Origin: Globobulimina sp.
Lineage: Eukaryota > Foraminifera > Rotaliida
Reading direction: 5' to 3'
NCBI GenBank assembly: GCA_003354225.1
Contig: PIVH01000584.1
Span: forward strand, 1 to 5,416
Length of the DNA stretch: 5,416 bases
The notes beneath the pieces are model-generated. The model was not told the origin of the DNA. It worked only from the letters and a program-made list of their open reading frames with translations, and did no database searches. Position 1 is the stretch's first letter; the number at the start of each line of letters is the position of its first letter. Shown here one piece after another: positions 1 through 5,311 of the stretch. The position numbers and the translations under genes are program-made.

Positions 1-954
1 GGTGGTGTCATGGAACACGACTCGGTTATGGAAGGTGCAACAGAGCACGAACACGTCCTCGTATATATTGAACTGTTTGCTGTGGCCGCACAACTCACCA
101 CTTTGAAGAATAATTTGGCGGCGTTTAGAGTGAATAGAGCACGGTGCCTCATTGCAAACAAAGGCGTGAAGCAAGCGGAAGAGAGAGTGCCTTTCGATGA
201 AAAAGCGCCGGGATTTGATATGTTGATGTTGCTGACTTTGGAGCATTTGGCCCAAACCAAGCAAGTTAGAGAGCAAATGATTATGCAGACGAGAGCCATG
301 ATTTATAATTTGAGTGAGATTGAAAGCGACCAAAATGTGGCCCAAATGATGAAATTATTGAGAGAATATGAAAAAGAATTGTTGCATCGTCGGGATATGA
401 TTGAAATGCAATCGTGGATGGCTGAGAGGAGATTTTTTGAAATGAACAATACCTCCACGCGAATACAGAAAGCATTGCAACAATTAATAAATAAAAAAGA
501 GACACAAAGGAAGCAATTGGATGAGGAAAAGGAGCAATTATTGATATGGAAGGAAATGATGTTATTGAATTATGATGAGATGGATCAAGAAAAAATTGAC
601 AATTTGCTTGAAAAACTGAAGAATGAAAAGCCAGCAACGTTGAAAACGATGGGCCAAAAACGACGATGTCCGCACGACAAAAAAGAGTGTGTTGACCATC
701 TATGGCATGATAATTGTGGCCGAGGATGGCATTCCAATGGCATTGGAGGAGAAAGAAAGGGACAGCCAAACCCGTTAAAAACACGAAAACGGAACAGAAG
801 AGATGCAAATTTGAACGCATTTGAACAAATTAAGCCAGGATGGAATGCCCGGAATAGAAATCCGCAATATATGCAACCAGCATATTCGGCACCGCCTCCT
901 TTAAATCAATGGGCACAGCCACCACATCAACGCAATAATGGAAATCACCAATAA
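1..954 (+). CDS. Gag-like protein, C-terminal part: coiled coil, Cys/His cluster, basic tail (5' end open at the window edge)
   Basis: The frame is open from base 1. An ATG lies at 10, but nothing marks it as the true start, and the protein probably continues from upstream. With the ATG at 10 as residue 1, residues about 85-207 are charged, Leu/Met/Glu/Lys-rich and strongly coiled-coil-like, as in Gag multimerisation regions. A cluster C220, H222, C227, H230, H233, C236, H241 could bind zinc but does not match the classic CCHC knuckle spacing. The tail from about 250 is basic (TRKRNRRD at 258-265), then Asn/Pro/Gln-rich, as expected for nucleic-acid binding. No enzyme motif is seen. Position directly before RT-RNase H is the usual gag place in this family. 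The gag identity is inferred from position and composition, not from a recognised domain. The stop codon lies within an AATAAA hexamer (950-955). Confidence 0.72.
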   Translation, partial: GGVMEHDSVMEGATEHEHVLVYIELFAVAAQLTTLKNNLAAFRVNRARCLIANKGVKQAEERVPFDEKAPGFDMLMLLTLEHLAQTKQVREQMIMQTRAMIYNLSEIESDQNVAQMMKLLREYEKELLHRRDMIEMQSWMAERRFFEMNNTSTRIQKALQQLINKKETQRKQLDEEKEQLLIWKEMMLLNYDEMDQEKIDNLLEKLKNEKPATLKTMGQKRRCPHDKKECVDHLWHDNCGRGWHSNGIGGERKGQPNPLKTRKRNRRDANLNAFEQIKPGWNARNRNPQYMQPAYSAPPPLNQWAQPPHQRNNGNHQ

Positions 955-1001
955 ATATCTGCAAATTAAGCATAAACACATATTAAGAACTGGCCAATAA
1001 A
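950..1001 (+). promoter_or_regulatory. Two AATAAA hexamers after gag, candidate polyadenylation signals
   Basis: AATAAA occurs at 950-955, overlapping the gag TAA stop, and again at 996-1001, inside the loop of the 985-1010 stem-loop. The RT-RNase H stop at 3076 sits in the weaker variant CATAAA (3074-3079). These could let each gene end its own mRNA. The DNA is AT-rich, so chance hexamers are likely and support is weak. Confidence 0.25.
958..967 (+). repeat. Post-stop motif TCTGCAAATT, copy 1
   Basis: This 10-base string begins 3 bases after the gag stop codon. The same string occurs at 3085-3094, 6 bases after the RT-RNase H stop. Similarity extends on both sides: ATAAAT lies just before it in both copies, and an A/T-rich stretch with CATATT follows. 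The two inter-gene spacers therefore share a block of roughly 35-40 bases. I see no clear copy after the recombinase stop. Confidence 0.5.
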
Positions 1002-1010
1002 ATAGTTCTT
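985..1010 (+). repeat. Stem-loop between gag and RT-RNase H
   Basis: AAGAACT (985-991) and AGTTCTT (1004-1010) form a perfect 7-bp stem with a 12-base loop. Two possible G-T pairs extend it at the base. The loop holds AATAAA, and a TAG in the frame shared with both neighbouring genes begins at its last base (1003-1005). It could act in RNA processing or reinitiation, but the role is unknown. Confidence 0.45.
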
Positions 1011-1030
1011 GGGTCGGAGTTATACATTAA

Positions 1031-1084
1031 TTCTGGTTTTTATTTTTTGTTTTCTTTTTTCTATGTTTTCCAAACTTGCCTTAG
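1031..1084 (+). promoter_or_regulatory. Long T-rich tract ending in AG: candidate splice or trans-splice acceptor before RT
   Basis: Bases 1031-1062 are nearly all pyrimidine, and the first AG after the tract is in TTAG at 1081-1084. This has the form of a eukaryotic 3' splice site. If used, it would remove the ATG at 1063, so the RT protein would start further down or be joined to an upstream exon. It could equally be an AT-rich leader with no splicing. Confidence 0.35.
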
Positions 1085-3078
1085 ATAACTTTGTAAAGCA
1101 TTTATTATTTAACATTCAATATAAATTTCACAATACACAGTCGCGAAAATATAAAACGCAACACGCGGCAGTCGAGAACAACCAGAAAGTCAAAGGTTTT
1201 TACCAAACCTGGAAAACCGCCAAGGTACCACAAAGTCCACCAAAATGGAGCCTACCGTCAGAGAAATTTATTAAAGCAATGGACACATTACCAGATGGAA
1301 AAACAGGTAATATTGGCCATCCCGATCAAAGATTAAAAGATACGATGAGGGATTTATTGGAGAATGGAGCCCAAATAACCTCCAACAAAGACATCAAACT
1401 CACTAGGAATGACACAGAAGAATACCCCCTGACCATTGACCAACACATTCAGAGATGCGAAACCATACAAAAACGCATCAAAGAAAAGGCGATTTGGGGG
1501 CCACATCACGAGAACAATATGCCCGAAGGATACCAGGATTACCATATAAACCCGGTATTCTTCAAAGATGAGACACCTTTGGGAGGGGCGAAGAAGGAAA
1601 GAATGATAATCGACTGCACCAATTCAACGCAGGATGGATTCGCACCAAATGATAATATATTCGAATGGGAAAAGAGTTGTCAATATATCACTATACTGAC
1701 AATTATACGGATGATCGTAGCATTGGGGATAACATGGATGATATCGGCAGACGCACAGAATGCGTTTAATAGGGTGCCGATCAACAATAAATTCATACAT
1801 TGGTTTGGAATGAAAGTAGGAGTATGGATATTTTTGTGGACAGCATTGGTATTCGGAGGAGGTTCCAGTTGCAGCATATATACAATATTCGCAGCAACAG
1901 TGGCATGGATTATTTCTAATACATATCAGCACATATTTTACATTGGAAAGAATTGTGTATTGAAGAATTATTTGGATGATTTTTTTGCAGGACATCGGAG
2001 TGAAAGCAAATGTTGGCAGCAGTATTATGCTATAAAATGGATGTTTAAATGGTTGGGGATACCCACCCAACAAAAGAAACTTATCACACCCACACAAATT
2101 ATGATATGGATCGGATTTATATTGAATTTGATCACCAGGACATTGGCCATACCAATGGCAAAAATAAAGAAAACTATCGTGAGAGGAACACGACTGTTGA
2201 GAGCACACCAAAGCAAACAGGAAGTGGCAGCAAAGCAAATATCGGGATATATTGGCATCGCACGGCATATATCATATGTACATTATTACATAATTCCAGC
2301 CTTAAGGCGCTTAGAAGAGGCCGTAGCTGGTAAAGAGCCATCGGATAAAATAAAAATCACAGTGGAGATGGCCAGAGACATTGAATTGGTCATTGAACCA
2401 TTGATGGATCCAAATAATAACTCCATCAAATTTGACTGGCTGCTTTATGATAAATCAAAGGCAGATATTACGATTGAAACAGACGCCGCGGGAAAGCTTG
2501 GAATTGGCGGACTGGAAATGATGAAAAATGGCATTTTCTATGGAGTTATGTATAGAGAGTTATTTGAATGGAACAAATTGAACCCGCCGGACATTGTTTA
2601 TTTGGAACTACTGGCGATATATGTAATGGTTATGATAAACCCTGCAAAATATACAGGGAAAGCAATATTATTCTTATGTGATAACAAGGCAGTTTGCGCC
2701 ATTATGGCCAAAAAATGCGCTTGTTTCTATCGGAAAGATTTGCAGGAACTGCTTAGAAGAATTTGCAGAGCCTGCAACAAATATAAATTCTACGCTTGGA
2801 TTAATTGGATATCCACGGATATGAACCCAAGAGCCGATGGGCTATCACGCGGAAAACACAATGCATTGGAAAGTTGCAACAAAGATTGGAACTTAAAGAG
2901 TGAAAATTCATCAGCAATATTTCATGGAAATGAGGGAATGAGGATCTATAAAGAAGCCAGGAAACGAATGGCAAACTTGAAAGGAAAGCAAAAGAAATGT
3001 AAATGCAAAAGGGAGCAAACTTGTAAGCAACAGAAAGTTTATCCAAAATGGCAATCTTGCAACCAATATAAACCATAA
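1063..3078 (+). CDS. Reverse transcriptase-RNase H protein of a tyrosine-recombinase retroelement
   Basis: The frame is open from 1006, after a TAG at 1003. The ATG at 1063 is its first ATG and gives 671 residues. RT: residues about 165-360 include R/M-I-I-D before motif A, DAQNAF with catalytic D230, a motif-B-like FGGGSS, and YLDD at 303-306 with D305 and D306. Next comes LGIPTQQKKLITPTQ, then WIGF, the thumb-proximal pattern typical of DIRS/Ngaro RTs. RNase H: residues about 470-600 carry the full acid set, D474 (ETDAAG), E515 (YLELLA), D540 (CDNKA) and D592 (NPRADGLSR). The tail has four cysteines (646, 648, 654, 666) among lysines, possibly nucleic-acid binding. No protease, DDE integrase or methyltransferase is visible. 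The enzyme should copy element RNA into DNA and remove the RNA strand. The first 60 residues before PPKW are not recognisable, so the real N-terminus is uncertain. Confidence 0.93.
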   Translation: MFSKLALDNFVKHLLFNIQYKFHNTQSRKYKTQHAAVENNQKVKGFYQTWKTAKVPQSPPKWSLPSEKFIKAMDTLPDGKTGNIGHPDQRLKDTMRDLLENGAQITSNKDIKLTRNDTEEYPLTIDQHIQRCETIQKRIKEKAIWGPHHENNMPEGYQDYHINPVFFKDETPLGGAKKERMIIDCTNSTQDGFAPNDNIFEWEKSCQYITILTIIRMIVALGITWMISADAQNAFNRVPINNKFIHWFGMKVGVWIFLWTALVFGGGSSCSIYTIFAATVAWIISNTYQHIFYIGKNCVLKNYLDDFFAGHRSESKCWQQYYAIKWMFKWLGIPTQQKKLITPTQIMIWIGFILNLITRTLAIPMAKIKKTIVRGTRLLRAHQSKQEVAAKQISGYIGIARHISYVHYYIIPALRRLEEAVAGKEPSDKIKITVEMARDIELVIEPLMDPNNNSIKFDWLLYDKSKADITIETDAAGKLGIGGLEMMKNGIFYGVMYRELFEWNKLNPPDIVYLELLAIYVMVMINPAKYTGKAILFLCDNKAVCAIMAKKCACFYRKDLQELLRRICRACNKYKFYAWINWISTDMNPRADGLSRGKHNALESCNKDWNLKSENSSAIFHGNEGMRIYKEARKRMANLKGKQKKCKCKREQTCKQQKVYPKWQSCNQYKP

Positions 3079-3084
3079 ATTAAT

Positions 3085-3094
3085 TCTGCAAATT
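3085..3094 (+). repeat. Post-stop motif TCTGCAAATT, copy 2
   Basis: Identical to 958-967 and placed 6 bases after the RT-RNase H stop. The flanks are also similar: ATAAAT upstream and CATATT downstream. A shared processing or translation signal would explain it, though two copies in AT-rich DNA could be partly chance. Confidence 0.5.
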
Positions 3095-3181
3095 TACAAT
3101 CATATTTAAAATTTTTCTTATTATTTACAAATACAAACAAACTCGTTTCCGAAAGCAAACTACTCGCAAACGCCAGACTTA

Positions 3182-3225
3182 CTTTTTCTTTTTTTCACAT
3201 TAAAAACAAAAACTTGCTTCAAAAG
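3182..3225 (+). promoter_or_regulatory. T-rich tract followed by AG: candidate acceptor site before recombinase
   Basis: CTTTTTCTTTTTTTCAC (3182-3198) is followed, with no intervening AG, by A-rich sequence until CAAAAG at 3220-3225. The form matches the tract-gap-AG layout of the 5275-5311 region. Splicing here would leave the in-frame ATG at 3280 as the first possible start. Support is by pattern only. Confidence 0.3.
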
Positions 3226-3279
3226 GTACGAAAAGATAAGCGGTTTCGGCCAAAGAAGTTAACCGACCAACAGTTTAGA

Positions 3280-4299
3280 ATGAGAAGAGCCGTAAATTGG
3301 CAATTTAGGCACGCAACAAAAACAAACGAACAATATGGATCAGTCGAAAAGTATTGGATTATATTCAATAAATTACACCAAAGACAAATAGATGATTTCA
3401 GTGAGGATAATATCATAGATTATATGATATGGAATAAAGAATGTAAGGCATCATTTGGATGGACAGCAGTGCATTCACATCAATTCGGAATACGTGACAT
3501 CGCACTGAAATATAATAAAAAGATCAAAGTCGATAAAACAGAAATGCCCAATTTATACAACTATAAAATCGCAGAAAAGAGGCAAAAGCCAGGAAAAGGA
3601 GGATCGCAGCCAATAAATGAACATATGATACATTTATGGACACAAATTATAAGAAAGGATCGGACCATCGATAAAATAACAAAACTATCATGGATTGCTA
3701 TTATAAATATGGCATTCACGGAGATTAAGAGAATCAGTGAATACACAATCGACATAAAAATAAAAGACAATCTCACATATAACAGCCTACAATTTGAGTA
3801 TGACATAGATGCAAATAATTGGAAACAATCAACATATATAATTTGGGAACGAGAGAAAGGAAAAACACATCAATTTAACTTTGCAAATAACACCTTAAAG
3901 TCGGCAATTATCTGCCAATGTAACACCAAAGAAAAGGTCTGCACCAAATGTGCATTGATTGAATTGACTGAATACAGATTGAAGCAAAGCAAAATAACAA
4001 ATCAACAATTTGATAGAAATCAATATATCTTCACCGACAATGACAAGCCAATAAACAAATATATGGTTGGAAAAATGATAAAAGAGTTATGTAGAAAGAC
4101 AGGATTTGATGAAACTAAGTATACATCACATGGATTTAGGAAAGGTGGTACACAAAAGGCCATAGCCGATGGTGTACCACTCCCACAAATACAAAAGCAA
4201 GCAGACTGGAATGGGCCAGCAATGATATTTCGTTATAACAATAATATAACAATAAGCAAACAAATAAATTTAATGAAAAGCGTCTATAAAACGCATTGA
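3280..4299 (+). CDS. Tyrosine recombinase (retroelement integrase of the DIRS/Ngaro/PAT group)
   Basis: The first in-frame ATG at 3280 gives 339 residues; the frame is open back to 3079 and some upstream residues may be coding. The N-terminal third (about 1-100) is helical and fits a SAM-like core-binding domain. The catalytic domain carries R151 (IKRISEYT), lysines K193/K195 in a turn (REKGKT), H284-x-x-R287 (SHGFRKGG), W310 in the usual H/W position, and nucleophile Y319 in RYNNN. All catalytic residues of the family are therefore present. A C-x-C-x6-C-x2-C group (212, 214, 221, 224) precedes ALIELTEY; the last pair matches the CPVxAL region common in these enzymes, while the first pair is extra and might bind a metal. 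It should insert the circular DNA copy by strand exchange. It ends with TGA and follows RT-RNase H in the same frame. Confidence 0.92.
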   Translation: MRRAVNWQFRHATKTNEQYGSVEKYWIIFNKLHQRQIDDFSEDNIIDYMIWNKECKASFGWTAVHSHQFGIRDIALKYNKKIKVDKTEMPNLYNYKIAEKRQKPGKGGSQPINEHMIHLWTQIIRKDRTIDKITKLSWIAIINMAFTEIKRISEYTIDIKIKDNLTYNSLQFEYDIDANNWKQSTYIIWEREKGKTHQFNFANNTLKSAIICQCNTKEKVCTKCALIELTEYRLKQSKITNQQFDRNQYIFTDNDKPINKYMVGKMIKELCRKTGFDETKYTSHGFRKGGTQKAIADGVPLPQIQKQADWNGPAMIFRYNNNITISKQINLMKSVYKTH

Positions 4300-4306
4300 A
4301 AATAAT

Positions 4307-4325
4307 TTAATTTAACTTAATTTAA
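4307..4325 (+). repeat. Short direct repeat TTAATTTAA x2
   Basis: Two exact 9-base copies are separated by one C, starting 7 bases after the recombinase stop. The unit is AT-only and close to self-complementary. It may be a 3' end signal or simple-sequence drift. Confidence 0.5.
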
Positions 4326-4357
4326 AACAACAACAAACCGACAGGAAAACCAAACGA

Positions 4358-4492
4358 ATGGTAATATAAGGAATGAGGAAGGAAAGGACATAAGACAAAC
4401 GGTAACGAGTGGTATATTTAGTGTTTCTGGAACCTCCTATAAGTCCGTAAAAGTTCCAGACTACACCGAGTACCCTACCTAGTAATTACCAT
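4358..4492 (+). repeat. Nested inverted repeats (outer 8 bp, inner 8 bp)
   Basis: The outer arms are ATGGTAAT (4358-4365) and ATTACCAT (4485-4492); one mismatch further out, CG pairs again. The inner arms are TCTGGAAC (4426-4433) and GTTCCAGA (4453-4460) with a 19-base loop, extended by GTG/CAC after an internal loop. One large folded domain of about 135 bases could form in RNA or single-stranded DNA. Confidence 0.5.
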
Positions 4493-4501
4493 ACGTCCTA
4501 A

Positions 4502-4517
4502 CCCCTAACGGGGCCCC
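4502..4517 (+). repeat. GC hairpin with GGGGCCCC palindrome
   Basis: CCCC (4502-4505) TAAC (4506-4509, with G following) GGGG (4510-4513) forms a tight stem-loop, and GGGG pairs equally with the CCCC at 4514-4517. This is the most GC-rich spot in an AT-rich region. It could be a switch between two hairpins or a junction between two element ends. Confidence 0.45.
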
Positions 4518-4550
4518 TCAAGATATATATAGCTCGCCGAATATAATACG

Positions 4551-4577
4551 GAGTTATATGCGTAGCAAATATAACTC
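4551..4577 (+). repeat. 9-bp inverted repeat with 9-base spacer: candidate recombinase core site
   Basis: GAGTTATAT (4551-4559) and ATATAACTC (4569-4577) are perfect inverted arms around a 9-base asymmetric spacer. Tyrosine recombinases such as Cre and Flp bind inverted arms around a 6-8 base crossover region, so the layout is suggestive. The right arm also pairs with a third copy AGTTATAT at 4579-4586, giving a near-palindrome of 18 bases. A simple RNA hairpin is the alternative reading. Confidence 0.45.
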
Positions 4578-4611
4578 TAGTTATATAGAAGAACTATACA
4601 ATACAAGAATA

Positions 4612-4648
4612 ACATTATGAACGAAGAGATCTTGACAATTCATAATGT
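4612..4648 (+). repeat. Perfect 10-bp inverted repeat, compound hairpin
   Basis: ACATTATGAA (4612-4621) pairs exactly with TTCATAATGT (4639-4648). Inside the 17-base loop, AAGA and TCTT can form a further 4-bp stem after an internal bulge. It is the longest perfect inverted repeat noted in the window. It sits about 65 bases before the gag-side ATG at 4712, so it would lie in a 5' leader, a good place for packaging or initiation structures. Confidence 0.55.
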
Positions 4649-4655
4649 GACGTAA
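4648..4655 (+). promoter_or_regulatory. TGACGTAA, CRE/ATF-like site
   Basis: An 8-base match to a common bZIP-factor site variant, just after the 4612-4648 hairpin. Together with TGACAATT at 4633-4640 it resembles the pair at 5222-5236. Binding is only inferred from the string. Confidence 0.25.
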
Positions 4656-4685
4656 TAAATCTCCGAATTGAAATATATAATTCTC

Positions 4686-4721
4686 GTTTCTTCCTATAAT
4701 TTTTTTTAGGAATGAAGAAAC
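4686..4721 (+). repeat. Hairpin enclosing the ATG at 4712, with T8AG acceptor-like loop
   Basis: GTTTCTTC (4686-4693) pairs perfectly with GAAGAAAC (4714-4721). CTA/TAG can continue the stem after a bulge. The start codon (4712-4714) is at the stem edge. The loop contains a run of eight T and TAGG at 4707-4710, the form of a splice or trans-splice acceptor 2 bases before the ATG. Splicing there would destroy the hairpin and free the start codon. Confidence 0.4.
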
Positions 4722-5158
4722 AGCTAAGTCTGAAAAGAAGTTTTCAAAAACTAACTTCCCGCAGAGACCCCCTGAACAAAACAAAACAGCATCACCCCAG
4801 AAAAAGAGCAAAGACACAAAGCACATTTAGCAATTTGCAAACAACAATGAGCGAAGTGGAGCAACCAACGGAACCAAAAACATGGGATCAATCGAAGGCG
4901 ACCGTAGCCGAGCAATTGAATATGCCATGGGACCAAATCAAGGCCATCAATGACAGTGACCAATTAATGCAGCATTACCATGCATTGGATAGTTATCACC
5001 AATTGGTGTTATTAAGAGAATTAAAAATCGATCAAGTCCGATTAATTAATCAAGAATTAGAGAATGCATGCAAACGGCAGCAGGAACAGGTCGACCAAGT
5101 ACGAGCAGCAACAGGCTGTCACCCAACAGGATCTGCAGAATTTATTAGCCGGCAATGA
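4712..5158 (+). CDS. Gag-like protein, N-terminal part: basic start then coiled coil (frame change near 5100)
   Basis: The ATG at 4712 gives 148 residues. The first 35 are strongly basic with a PRKRAK stretch (29-34), a possible nuclear signal or nucleic-acid binding segment. A second ATG at 4847 would start at MSEVEQ. From about residue 60 the chain is helical, and from about 85 it is heptad-like and Gln/Glu/Leu-rich. After about residue 130 this frame turns non-helical and ends with TGA. The +1 frame (open 5061-5180) instead continues the Gln-rich coiled coil from GAG at 5103 to AAA at 5175-5177. Real protein therefore probably passes from one frame to the other around 5085-5105, by an indel, an assembly error or a programmed shift. 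It is not a recognised family; the gag assignment rests on composition, position and apparent continuity with 5312-5416 and 1-954. Confidence 0.6.
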   Translation: MKKQLSLKRSFQKLTSRRDPLNKTKQHHPRKRAKTQSTFSNLQTTMSEVEQPTEPKTWDQSKATVAEQLNMPWDQIKAINDSDQLMQHYHALDSYHQLVLLRELKIDQVRLINQELENACKRQQEQVDQVRAATGCHPTGSAEFISRQ

Positions 5159-5180
5159 CAATGAAAATGGATTAAAAGTT
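5103..5180 (+). CDS. Continuation of gag coiled coil in the +1 frame
   Basis: The frame starting at GAG 5103 reads EQQQAVTQQDLQNLL and then an acidic-polar stretch, to GTT TAG at 5178-5183. It follows naturally on QQEQVDQV in the frame of the ATG at 4712. The two frames overlap by about 95 bases, so the exact change point cannot be fixed. The short length limits certainty. Confidence 0.45.
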
Positions 5181-5311
5181 TAGTTTTTAAATTTTTTATT
5201 GAAAAAGAATGTTTTTTTGAGTGACAATTGACGTCACACGGAAAAAGGAAGAATAATTTGTATGCAATCATCTGTTTTTTTTTCGGAGCATACAAATAAA
5301 CCAACAAACAG
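5178..5311 (+). other. Candidate intron within gag (about 134 bases)
   Basis: The segment starts with GTTTAG right after the AAA codon at 5175 and ends with AAACAG at 5306-5311. Coding on both sides is then in phase: the +1 frame upstream and TTG GTG GCC downstream both break on codon edges. Inside are several stops, AT-rich low-complexity DNA, and a T9 run at 5275-5283 28 bases before the AG. The donor is not a strong GTAAGT-type match and the sequence next to the AG is A-rich. A second option is a donor at GTACGA (5099), which would remove 5099-5311, also in phase, and would make the frame change unnecessary. Confidence 0.4.
5222..5237 (+). promoter_or_regulatory. Palindromic CRE-like site TGACGTCA with upstream TGACAATT
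   Basis: TGACGTCA (5229-5236) is the exact palindromic cAMP-response/ATF core. TGACAATT (5222-5229) overlaps it and recurs at 4633-4640, close to TGACGTAA. GTGAC/GTCAC (5221-5225, 5233-5237) also form a small inverted repeat. An internal enhancer or promoter is possible; an 8-base match alone is weak evidence. Confidence 0.3.

Larger units (their letters stand above)
3079..3279 (+). other. Spacer between RT-RNase H and recombinase, open in the frame of both genes
   Basis: After the TAA at 3076-3078 the same frame stays open without another stop into the recombinase gene; the whole spacer is 67 codons. Its predicted peptide is low-complexity and Phe/Leu/Asn/Lys-rich up to about 3215. From about 3223 to 3279 it becomes basic and reads more like true protein leading into the recombinase. 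It holds motif copy 2 (TCTGCAAATT, 3085-3094) and a T-rich tract (3182-3195) followed by A-rich sequence and AAAAG at 3221-3225. There are no ATG codons in the shared frame before 3280. Confidence 0.6.
4300..4711 (+). promoter_or_regulatory. Main non-coding control region, rich in inverted repeats
   Basis: No credible coding frame is seen on either strand. It begins with a direct repeat TTAATTTAA (4307-4315, 4317-4325), then a purine-rich stretch (about 4365-4400). Next are nested inverted repeats (4358-4492), a CCCC/GGGG hairpin with GGGGCCCC (4502-4517), a TATATATA string (4523-4530), a cluster of inverted repeats (4551-4648), and a T8AG sequence just before the next ATG at 4712. By position it corresponds to the merged terminal regions of the element, so promoter, polyadenylation site and recombination site are all expected here. 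No split direct repeats are seen, as expected if only one copy remains in a circle. Confidence 0.6.

Noticed and set aside
1009-1062. RT start at TTG 1009 with a hydrophobic membrane or signal segment
   Set aside because: The hydrophobic stretch is just the translated T-rich tract, and TTG starts are not expected in a eukaryotic element.
1624-2268. Minus-strand frame of 214 codons and other minus-strand frames
   Set aside because: It is the antisense of conserved RT and its Cys/Tyr-rich product has no domain character. The other minus-strand frames are likewise shadows or lie in low-complexity DNA.
2049-2333. Overlapping + strand frame inside RT that might be a methyltransferase or other accessory gene
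   Set aside because: It is charged low-complexity sequence with no motif, fully inside conserved RT-RNase H coding.
952-3078. Ciliate-type code (TAA/TAG as Gln) giving one polyprotein from base 1 to TGA at 4299
   Set aside because: All in-frame TAA/TAG codons between 1 and 4299 lie at gene ends or in the spacer. Over 1,300 coding codons use CAA/CAG with no TAA/TAG, which would be very unlikely under that code.
4498-4509. Telomere repeat array (CCTAACCCCTAAC)
   Set aside because: There are only two imperfect units, not an array.
4300-4711. Split direct repeats (A1-B1-A2-B2) or an LTR
   Set aside because: No direct repeat longer than about 10 bases could be found by eye in this region or between it and the rest of the window.
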